A stretch of 64,000 nucleotides of DNA, taken from the NCBI GenBank assembly GCA_017642425.1, contig JAGCPB010000078.1, positions 16,841 through 80,840 of the forward strand. Reading direction: 5' to 3'. Positions 25,970-33,597 of the stretch are shown one piece after another (the stretch's first letter is position 1; every line of letters begins with the position of its first letter). Source of the DNA: Bacteroidaceae bacterium. Its GTDB lineage: Bacteria > Bacteroidota > Bacteroidia > Bacteroidales > Bacteroidaceae. Below the pieces are notes generated by a model. That model worked only from the letters and a program-made list of their open reading frames with translations, was not told the DNA's origin and did not search any database. A program made the position numbers and the translations under genes.

Positions 25970-27727
25970 ATGGCAACAAAAGGTATTGTTAGAGGTGTCA
26001 TTGCCAACATGGTCACGCTGAAGGTTGACGGCCCTGTTGCGCAGAATGAGATCTGCTATATCGAGACAGGCGGTGACAAGCTGATGTCGGAGGTCATCAA
26101 GGTGGTGGGCGAGAATGTGTTCGTCCAGGTATTTGAGAGCACCCGAGGCCTCAAGGTTGGTTCGCCCGCCGAGTTTACCGGTCACATGCTGGAGGTTACG
26201 CTGGGTCCTGGCATGCTGTCACACAACTTTGACGGTCTGCAGAATGACCTGGACAAGATGACGGGCGTGTTCCTGAAGCGCGGTGAGTACACCTATCCGC
26301 TGGATAATGACCGCCTGTGGAAGTTTGAGCCTATCGTGAAGGTGGGCGATAAGGTGCAGGCATCGGCCTGGCTGGGTAAGGTTGAGGAGAATTTCCAGCC
26401 GCTCAAGATCATGGCTCCGTTCCAGCTTGAGGGTGAATACACCGTCAAGAAGATCGTGCCGGAAGGCGAGTACCGTATCATTGATGAGATTGCGGTGCTG
26501 GAGAACGCCAAGGGTGATACGGTTAGCGTAAACATGATCCAGAAATGGCCGGTTAAGGTGGCTATGACCAACTATCGCGAGAAACCGCGTCCATTCAAGC
26601 TGCTTGAAACAGGCGTTCGTTCTATCGATACCCTGAACCCCATCGTGGAGGGCGGTACAGGATTCATTCCCGGCCCGTTCGGTACAGGTAAGACTGTGCT
26701 GCAGCATGCCATCTCAAAGCAGGCTGAGGCCGATATCGTGGTGATTGCAGCGTGCGGTGAGCGTGCCAATGAGGTTGTGGAGATCTTTACCGAGTTCCCG
26801 GAACTGGATGACCCGCACACAGGCCGCAAGCTGATGGAGCGTACCATCATCATAGCCAATACATCAAACATGCCGGTTGCCGCGCGTGAGGCATCGGTCT
26901 ACACGGCTATGGCAATATCGGAGTATTACCGCTCAATGGGTCTGAGAGTTCTGCTTATGGCTGACTCTACTTCACGTTGGGCACAGGCTCTGCGTGAGAT
27001 GTCAAACCGTATGGAGGAGCTGCCTGGTCCGGATGCTTTCCCGATGGATATTTCATCAATCATTGCAAACTTCTACGGACGTGCAGGTTACGTTTATCTT
27101 AACAACGGCCAGCCGGGTTCAATTACGTTCATCGGAACCGTATCGCCTGCCGGCGGTAACCTTAAGGAGCCGGTGACCGAGAATACCAAGAAGGTGGCCC
27201 GCTGCTTCTATGCTCTGGAGCAGGAGCGTGCCGACCGTAAGCGTTATCCGGCCATCAACCCGATTGATTCATATTCAAAGTATCTGGATTATCCGGAGTT
27301 TGAGAAATATATCACTGACCGCATCAATGACCAGTGGACCAGTAAGGTTAACGAGCTTAAGACACGTCTGTTGCGCGGTAAGGAGATATCGGAACAGATT
27401 AACATTCTGGGTGATGACGGTGTTCCTGTTGATTATCACGTAACGTTCTGGAAATCAGAGCTTATTGACTTTATCGTGCTGCAGCAGGATGCATTTGATG
27501 AGATTGATGCCGTGACTCCGATGGAGCGTCAGGTGACTATCGTGGACCGCGTGATTGACATCTGCCACACGGAGTTCAAGTTTGATCATTTCCTGGAGGT
27601 GATAGATTACTTTAAGAAGGTAATCAACCTGTGCAAGCAGATGAACTACCAGCCGTTTGAATCGGATAAGTATTTTGAGTACGAGAAGCAGCTCAAGGCT
27701 CTTCTTGCTGAACGTAAAACCGCTTAA
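25970..27727 (+). CDS. atpA: V-type ATP synthase catalytic subunit A
   Basis: A 585-residue protein from ATG 25970; an in-frame TTG three codons earlier is less likely. It hydrolyses or makes ATP in the A3B3 head. Visible marks: N-terminal beta barrel (GIVRGVIANMVTLKVDG), the V/A-type non-homologous insert (about 100-190), Walker A GPFGTGKT near residue 237, GERANEVVE, Walker B region LRVLLMADSTSRWAQALREM, and the SPAGGNLKEPVT motif. Length fits the family (about 580-590). It is followed 12 bases later by subunit B, as is standard. Confidence 0.96.
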   Translation: MATKGIVRGVIANMVTLKVDGPVAQNEICYIETGGDKLMSEVIKVVGENVFVQVFESTRGLKVGSPAEFTGHMLEVTLGPGMLSHNFDGLQNDLDKMTGVFLKRGEYTYPLDNDRLWKFEPIVKVGDKVQASAWLGKVEENFQPLKIMAPFQLEGEYTVKKIVPEGEYRIIDEIAVLENAKGDTVSVNMIQKWPVKVAMTNYREKPRPFKLLETGVRSIDTLNPIVEGGTGFIPGPFGTGKTVLQHAISKQAEADIVVIAACGERANEVVEIFTEFPELDDPHTGRKLMERTIIIANTSNMPVAAREASVYTAMAISEYYRSMGLRVLLMADSTSRWAQALREMSNRMEELPGPDAFPMDISSIIANFYGRAGYVYLNNGQPGSITFIGTVSPAGGNLKEPVTENTKKVARCFYALEQERADRKRYPAINPIDSYSKYLDYPEFEKYITDRINDQWTSKVNELKTRLLRGKEISEQINILGDDGVPVDYHVTFWKSELIDFIVLQQDAFDEIDAVTPMERQVTIVDRVIDICHTEFKFDHFLEVIDYFKKVINLCKQMNYQPFESDKYFEYEKQLKALLAERKTA

Positions 27728-27739
27728 CCCGCTATAGCT

Positions 27740-29059
27740 ATGACAACAAAGGCATTCCAGAAGATTTACACCAAGATCAGCCAGATTACTAAGGCTACCT
27801 GCTCGCTTAAGGCGCAGGGTGTGGGTTATGATGAGCTGGCCATTATCGATGGCCGATTGGCTCAGGTTGTTAAGATTGTGGGCGATGACGTTACCCTGCA
27901 GGTGTTTGAGGGTACCGGCGGTATTCCCACCAACGCCGAGGTGGTATTTATGGGCAAGGCACCTACACTGAAAGTAAGCGAGAGCCTGGCCGGCCGATTC
28001 TTCAACGCTTACGGTGATCCTATTGACGGCGGTCCTGCCGTTGAGGGCACAGAGGTCGAGATTGGCGGCCCCAGCGTTAACCCCGTGCGCCGTAAACAGC
28101 CTTCAGAGCTGATTGCAACAGGTATTGCTGGTATTGATTTGAATAATACATTGGTTTCCGGCCAGAAGATTCCGTTCTTTGCCGATCCGGACCAGCCGTT
28201 CAACCAGGTTATGGCAACTGTGGCCATGCGTGCCAAGGCCGATAAGATTATCCTGGGCGGTATGGGTATGACCAATGATGACTATCTGTACTTTAAGAAC
28301 GTGTTCTCAAATGCAGGTGCAATGGACCGTATCATCGGCTTTATGAATACAACCGAGGACCCTGCAGTAGAGCGTCTGCTGGTGCCTGATATGGCTCTTA
28401 CCGCAGCCGAGTACTTTGCCGTACAGAAGGATGAGAAGGTACTGGTGCTGCTCAGTGATATGACATCGTATGCCGATGCTTTGGCAATCGTGTCCAACCG
28501 TATGGACCAGATTCCTTCCAAGGACTCTATGCCTGGTTCGCTCTATTCGGACCTGGCCAAGATTTACGAGAAGGCAGTGCAGTTCCCATCGGGCGGTTCA
28601 ATCACAATTATTGCTGTGACAACGCTTTCTGGTGGTGATATCACTCACGCTGTACCTGATAACACGGGTTATATCACCGAGGGTCAGCTGTTCCTGCGCC
28701 GCGACAGTGATATAGGTAAGGTTATCGTCGATCCTTTCCGTTCGCTGTCCCGCTTGAAACAGCTTGTGAACGGTAAGAAGACGCGTGCCGACCATCCGCA
28801 GGTGATGAATGCCGCTGTGCGTCTGTATGCCGATGCCGCCAATGCCAAGACTAAGGTTGAGAACGGTTTTGACCTTACGGACTACGATGAGCGTACGCTT
28901 AAGTTCGCCCATGACTACAGCGAGAAACTGCTGGCCATAGATGTGAACCTTGACACCACCGAGATGCTTGACGTAACCTGGCAGCTCTTTGCCCAGAACT
29001 TCAAGCCCGACGAGGTCAACATCAAAGCCGCCTTAGTAGAGCAGTATTGGCCAAAATAG
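27740..29059 (+). CDS. atpB: V-type ATP synthase regulatory subunit B
   Basis: A 439-residue protein forming the non-catalytic partner of A in the hexameric head. It keeps the B-type core (KIPFFADPDQPFNQVMATV) in place of a Walker A loop, and has LLSDMTSYADALAIVSNRMDQIPS and the SLSRLKQLVNGKKTR region. Family length is about 430-460. Its stop codon lies inside the left arm of a palindrome (29052-29094), so the hairpin would cover the end of the message and the space before subunit D. Confidence 0.96.
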   Translation: MTTKAFQKIYTKISQITKATCSLKAQGVGYDELAIIDGRLAQVVKIVGDDVTLQVFEGTGGIPTNAEVVFMGKAPTLKVSESLAGRFFNAYGDPIDGGPAVEGTEVEIGGPSVNPVRRKQPSELIATGIAGIDLNNTLVSGQKIPFFADPDQPFNQVMATVAMRAKADKIILGGMGMTNDDYLYFKNVFSNAGAMDRIIGFMNTTEDPAVERLLVPDMALTAAEYFAVQKDEKVLVLLSDMTSYADALAIVSNRMDQIPSKDSMPGSLYSDLAKIYEKAVQFPSGGSITIIAVTTLSGGDITHAVPDNTGYITEGQLFLRRDSDIGKVIVDPFRSLSRLKQLVNGKKTRADHPQVMNAAVRLYADAANAKTKVENGFDLTDYDERTLKFAHDYSEKLLAIDVNLDTTEMLDVTWQLFAQNFKPDEVNIKAALVEQYWPK

Positions 29060-29094
29060 TACAAAAGGGGTCAGACCCCAATTGTACTATTTTG
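29052..29094. repeat. Palindrome across the atpB stop codon
   Basis: Two 20-base arms (29052-29071 and 29075-29094) pair with two mismatches around a 3-base loop. The centre is GGGGTCAGACCCC. It lies in the only sizeable gap inside the operon. It resembles REP-type dispersed palindromes but does not share the GGGACGGTTCT core of the other elements here. Confidence 0.8.
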
Positions 29095-29107
29095 AAAAAA
29101 ATAGGAT

Positions 29108-29734
29108 ATGGCGATAAAGTTCCAATATAACAAGACTTCACTTCAGCAGCTGGAGAAGCAGCTGAAAGTGCGTAAGCGTACCTTACCTATCATTAAGAGT
29201 AAGGAGAGTGCGCTGCGCATGGAGGTGAAGAAATGCAAGGATGACCTGGTCAGACTGGAACGTGAGCTGGAGGAGGGTATCGGCCGATATGAATCCATGT
29301 TCGCGTTGTGGAACGAGTTCAAACCCGATCTGGTGCGCGTCAAGGACGTGCAGCTTACCGTGCGCAAGATTGCCGGAACGCGCATTCCGGTGCTTGACAA
29401 GGTTGATTTTGAGGTTGCTCAGTTCAGTCTGTTCAGTCAGCCCAAATGGTATTATGACGGCATCAACATATTGCAGAGTCTGGCTCATGACGCTATCCTG
29501 GTGGAGTTTACCACTGCAAAGCTGGCGCTACTGGAGAAGGCCCGCAAGAAGACTACCCAGAAGGTGAACCTGTTTGAGAAGGTGCAGATTCCGGGTTATG
29601 AGGATGCCATACGTAAGATAAAACGTTTCATGGAGGATGAGGAGAACCTCAGCAAGTCAAGTCAGAAGATTCTTAAGTCTCTGCTTGAACAGCGTGAAGC
29701 GGCTAAAGAAAAAGAAGAGGAGGCAGAGGTATGA
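29108..29734 (+). CDS. atpD: V-type ATP synthase subunit D
   Basis: A 208-residue central rotor shaft protein. It is almost entirely predicted coiled-coil helix: an N-terminal helix (NKTSLQQLEKQLKVRKRTL) and a C-terminal one (KVNLFEKVQIPGYEDAIRKI) flank a short beta region with GTRIPVLDKVDF. This is the classic D layout, and length is typical. Its stop overlaps the start of subunit I (ATGA), implying translational coupling. A small F subunit usually lies next to D in other lineages, and none is seen here. Confidence 0.93.
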   Translation: MAIKFQYNKTSLQQLEKQLKVRKRTLPIIKSKESALRMEVKKCKDDLVRLERELEEGIGRYESMFALWNEFKPDLVRVKDVQLTVRKIAGTRIPVLDKVDFEVAQFSLFSQPKWYYDGINILQSLAHDAILVEFTTAKLALLEKARKKTTQKVNLFEKVQIPGYEDAIRKIKRFMEDEENLSKSSQKILKSLLEQREAAKEKEEEAEV

Positions 29735-31587
29735 TTACAAAAATGAAGAAACTCTCCTTCCTGATTCATAGTAAGGAGTATGAGCCGTTCCTGGAGCATT
29801 TGCGCTCATTGGGAGTGGTGCATGTGATACAGAAGCAGCAGGGCGCCGTTCAGGACGCTGCCCTCCAGGATGACATCAACCTCCTGGCCCGCTGCAAGAA
29901 TGCCCTGAAAGTTCTTGAGGGGCTCAAAGGGGACGGTTCTTTTGGTGCCCCTGAGACCGGATCTCCCTTTGATGAGTTCGTAAAAAGGGCACAAAAAGAA
30001 CCGTCCCTTTTGTGCCCCGAGAAGGTGCTGGAGCGCTATGACATACTGGAGGCCGAAAAGGTGGTTCAGGAGCAGGCTCTTGCAGCTTTGAACCGCGACC
30101 GCGCTCAGTTGGCGCCTTGGGGTGATTTTGAGCCGTCATCGGTGGAGCGTCTGGCCCAGGCCGGCTACAAGATGCAGTTCTACACCTGTCCGCTGCGTGC
30201 CTACAAGGCCGAGTGGGCCGATCAATATGGCGCAATAGAGATTCTGCGTGACAAGCAGAAGGTGAATTTTGTCACACTTACACACACTGATGTGAACGTG
30301 GATATCGATGCCGAGCAGGTACATCTGCCTGCCATGTCGCTGGCATCGGTAGATAATGATATTGCCAAGACAAAGGCTACCATCGATTCTATTCCAGTAA
30401 AGATGGCGCAGTTGGCCGCGATAGGTGTTCCGGTGCTGCAAAACGCTGTCACTGAGCTTGATAACAATATCGATTTTGGACGCGTTAAGCTGACCGGTGA
30501 GAAACTTGCCGCCGATACCCTGTTGCTGCTTGAGGGATGGATTCCCGCAACTGAGGTGGAGGAGGTGAGCCGTGAGTTGGATATAAAGGGCGTGTTCTTT
30601 GACGTGGAGGATCCCACTCCTGATGATGACATTCCTATCCAGCTGAGCAACAACAAGTTCGCCAAGCTGTTTGAGCCGCTCACCAAACTTTACATGCTGC
30701 CCACATATCAGGAACTTGACCTGACGCTGCTGTTCGCCCCGTTCTTTATGCTGTTCTTTGGACTCTGTCTGGGCGATACGGGTTACGGATTGCTTATGAT
30801 TGTGGCTCTGCCCATTTTCACCAAGCTATTCCAGCTTATCAACCCCAATTTCAGCAAGTGGCTGGTGGTGCTGTTCGGCGCAAGTACGATGCTGTGCGGA
30901 CTGCTTTCGGGCACGTTTTTTGGGTTCAATATGTATGACCTTGATATCCCCTTCGTGCAGAAAATGAAGGAGTTCCTCTATACCGATAACTCCACCATGT
31001 TCACGGTGTCACTGTGCATAGGCGTAGTGCAGATCCTGTTCGGTATGGGTGTGAAGGCGGTGAACCTGGCTATCCAGTGCGGAATAAAGTATGCAATCAG
31101 CACCATCGGATGGCTGGTACTGCTCATAACGATAGGTGTATCGGTACTGGCTGGCATCCCGTTCAGCAATCCTGTGATCATGGGCATTCTGATTGCATCG
31201 GGCATATGCATATTCCTGCTCAACAGCCCGGGCAAGAATCCGCTGCTTAACATAGGACTGGGCCTGTGGGACAGCTACAACATGGCAACCGGCCTGCTGG
31301 GCGACGTGCTGTCATACGTGCGTCTGTTTGCGCTGGGCCTGAGTGGCGGAATCCTTGCCAACGTGTTCAACAGTATGGCTGTGGGCATGAAACCCGATAA
31401 CCCAGTGCTGGGATTCATAGTGATGGTGCTCATATTCGCGATTGGTCATGCTCTGAACATTTTCATGAACATCCTGGGCGCAATAGTGCATCCTATGCGA
31501 CTCACGTTCGTGGAGTTCTTCAAGAATGCCGGCTACACCGGTGGCGGCACAGAATACAGACCCTTTAGAAAAGTATTAACAAATTAA
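29731..31587 (+). CDS. atpI: V-type ATP synthase subunit I, with a translated palindromic insertion
   Basis: A 618-residue membrane stator (a-subunit) that carries ions past the K ring. The N-terminal soluble half (1-330) has the usual MKKLSFLIHSKEYEPFLEHL start. The C-terminal half has seven to eight membrane segments, with PTYQELDLTLLFAPFFMLFF and GDTGYGL. The essential Arg is in GDVLSYVRLFALGLSGG. Residues 66-96 are encoded by a 93-base palindromic element (29926-30018) that is exactly 31 codons, so the frame is kept. The encoded stretch (KGDGSFG...SLLCP) falls in a hairpin region of the soluble arm where length variation should be tolerable. Whether it is insertion or replacement needs a close homologue. 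Confidence 0.94.
   Translation: MITKMKKLSFLIHSKEYEPFLEHLRSLGVVHVIQKQQGAVQDAALQDDINLLARCKNALKVLEGLKGDGSFGAPETGSPFDEFVKRAQKEPSLLCPEKVLERYDILEAEKVVQEQALAALNRDRAQLAPWGDFEPSSVERLAQAGYKMQFYTCPLRAYKAEWADQYGAIEILRDKQKVNFVTLTHTDVNVDIDAEQVHLPAMSLASVDNDIAKTKATIDSIPVKMAQLAAIGVPVLQNAVTELDNNIDFGRVKLTGEKLAADTLLLLEGWIPATEVEEVSRELDIKGVFFDVEDPTPDDDIPIQLSNNKFAKLFEPLTKLYMLPTYQELDLTLLFAPFFMLFFGLCLGDTGYGLLMIVALPIFTKLFQLINPNFSKWLVVLFGASTMLCGLLSGTFFGFNMYDLDIPFVQKMKEFLYTDNSTMFTVSLCIGVVQILFGMGVKAVNLAIQCGIKYAISTIGWLVLLITIGVSVLAGIPFSNPVIMGILIASGICIFLLNSPGKNPLLNIGLGLWDSYNMATGLLGDVLSYVRLFALGLSGGILANVFNSMAVGMKPDNPVLGFIVMVLIFAIGHALNIFMNILGAIVHPMRLTFVEFFKNAGYTGGGTEYRPFRKVLTN
29926..30018. repeat. REP-like palindromic pair inside the atpI reading frame
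   Basis: The left unit (29926-29950) and right unit (29987-30011) are inverted copies matching at 23 of 25 bases and share the core GGGACGGTTCT. The right unit also folds by itself: GGGCACAAAA with TTTTGTGCCC ending at about 30017. The total of 93 bases keeps the frame. The same hairpin occurs at 60408-60440. Confidence 0.85.
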
Positions 31588-32052
<465 letters not shown>

Positions 32053-32053
32053 T

Positions 32054-32131
32054 AACACATTGGGGACGGTTCTCTGTGTGTTTACCAAACTCGCGAGTTT
32101 GAAACACATAGAGAACCGTCCCCAATGTGTT
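32054..32131. repeat. Long palindrome between convergent genes (REP-like, probable bidirectional terminator)
   Basis: Inverted arms of about 30 bases match at 29 positions and contain the shared core GGGACGGTTCT. The centre has its own palindrome, AAACTCGCGAGTTT. It fills the gap between the atpK stop and the convergent stop at 32141, where it could stop transcription from both sides. It is a relative of 33503-33594. Confidence 0.85.
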
Positions 32132-32140
32132 ACACAATTG

Positions 32141-33460
32141 TTACTCCTTAATTTGGATGGAGTAGGGGTAGTTTACGTAATCAGCAGCATTTTCTTCAAG
32201 CACATCCTGATGCTTGGAAGGTGTTGGTACAACTACCAGCCAAAGATATGATAGCGGCTCTCCAAGGGGAGCCGTTATGTTTACTGCACCATTACGTCCG
32301 ATAGTTGAGACAGCTGTCTCAGAATAAATGCATGAACCGTCCTGTTTCACTCCTACCAGACCAAAGCTCCAAGCTGCGTTACGTACGTATTCATCTGATT
32401 CGGCATAGGTTGTACGGCCTGGATTGAACACTCCTTTCACGCTTACGGTAACCGTCTGGCCTGCATCAGGAACGTTCAGCGATATGCCGTTATAACCATA
32501 CTGCTGCGGAACACGATCATCGGCAATGCGTTGCCATCCGTCTTCATCGGCAGGTTGCAAGGTGGAGCTATGCCTGTTGGCGTATGGTTTCATCACGCTG
32601 CGTACCTGGGGCATATCATAAGTCATAAAGTGACGCGCTGCATCAAGCATCTCTTGACCAAATGCGGCATCATCAATTCCCTTCATATCCTCATATACAG
32701 CCACCACATCGTGTCGCTTACGGGCCGAACGCCAAAGGTCTGCAATGAACCGCTTTCCATACTTTTCTGACCAATACTCAAGCACATACGGCGAATGGTA
32801 CATGTTCTCTGGATGCATGAATGCCAGATGAGTCTGTTTCATGAATGCATCCCAATGGTATTCTTCATCATTGACCCATAGAGGATTTACCTGCCACAGC
32901 ATCCATTGGGATGTCATTTCATATATGCCTCCGCCGCCAAATCCGCTGTTGTTGTCTATAGCTAACTGGCTCTGGAAACTGTGTCCAAGTTCATGGGCGA
33001 TGCAATTCATCCGTTCATCCTGCGTGCGCAGCGGCGTAACCCAAAGCGCGCCAATCTTTTCATCATAATCACCTCCGTAAGCCGTTCCCTCATCATCATA
33101 TCGCAGCATTATCATCATCTTAAGGCTGTCAGCGGCCGATCCCGGTGTGATAAAGTGGAGCGTATCCTTAAAGAAATCGTAGAAATACTGAGATTGTGTG
33201 AGCAGATTGTCCAGATTGGCGGTCATCTTATGACCTTTATAATCAGGAGCTTTTGATACATCAGGACCGAATCCTTTCTCCCAGAATACTATAATGTCAC
33301 GTGTGGAAATACTGCGCTGAAAACAGTATTCCGATGCGGTATCGCTCAGGTTCATACCCTGCAAATCCCGCGGAATATACACCTGTTTATCGATGCTTTT
33401 ACCGCAAGCCGCCAATGCTAACATTGCGACAAAGTTGATTATAATACTGTTCAATTTCAT
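32141..33460 (-). CDS. HExxH zinc metallopeptidase-like lipoprotein (DUF6055-like), PUL member
   Basis: A 439-residue protein from ATG 33458-33460. The open frame continues 47 codons further upstream only because it reads through a palindrome. Lipobox LALAAC gives a lipid anchor. IAHELGHSFQSQ near residue 155 is a zincin active site (HExxH). Before it is IIVFWEKGFGPD and after it a WMLWQVNPLWV segment. The C-terminal third is beta-rich (ISLNVPDAGQTVTVSVKG) and may bind ligand. It shares layout and motifs with the larger protein at 36498-38282. I associate this family with DUF6055, at moderate certainty. Substrate unknown; in this PUL a glycoprotein is plausible. Confidence 0.75.
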   Translation of the reverse strand: MKLNSIIINFVAMLALAACGKSIDKQVYIPRDLQGMNLSDTASEYCFQRSISTRDIIVFWEKGFGPDVSKAPDYKGHKMTANLDNLLTQSQYFYDFFKDTLHFITPGSAADSLKMMIMLRYDDEGTAYGGDYDEKIGALWVTPLRTQDERMNCIAHELGHSFQSQLAIDNNSGFGGGGIYEMTSQWMLWQVNPLWVNDEEYHWDAFMKQTHLAFMHPENMYHSPYVLEYWSEKYGKRFIADLWRSARKRHDVVAVYEDMKGIDDAAFGQEMLDAARHFMTYDMPQVRSVMKPYANRHSSTLQPADEDGWQRIADDRVPQQYGYNGISLNVPDAGQTVTVSVKGVFNPGRTTYAESDEYVRNAAWSFGLVGVKQDGSCIYSETAVSTIGRNGAVNITAPLGEPLSYLWLVVVPTPSKHQDVLEENAADYVNYPYSIQIKE

Positions 33461-33502
33461 AATTCCATCTTTTTTGAAATATAGTCTCTCATTCTGGGAC
33501 GC

Positions 33503-33594
33503 ATTGGGAAACACATTGGGGACGGTTCTCTGTGTGTTCCAAACCCACGAGTTTGGCAAACACACAGAGAACCGTCCCCAATGTGTTTCCCAAT
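33503..33594. repeat. 92-base palindrome with perfect 36-bp arms
   Basis: Arms 33503-33538 and 33559-33594 are exact inverted copies and contain GGGACGGTTCT. The centre holds a smaller inverted pair, CCAAAC/GTTTGG. It lies between the stop of the GH127-like gene and the start of the metallopeptidase gene, both on the minus strand, so it could block read-through within the PUL. Perfect arms suggest a recent insertion or ongoing homogenisation. Confidence 0.9.
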
Positions 33595-33597
33595 ATG

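Noticed and set aside
29060-29107. Hidden F-subunit gene between B and D
   Set aside because: The gap is 48 bases and mostly palindrome; far too short.
29926-30018. Insertion sequence in the atpI gene
   Set aside because: No transposase and no interruption of the frame; palindromes only.
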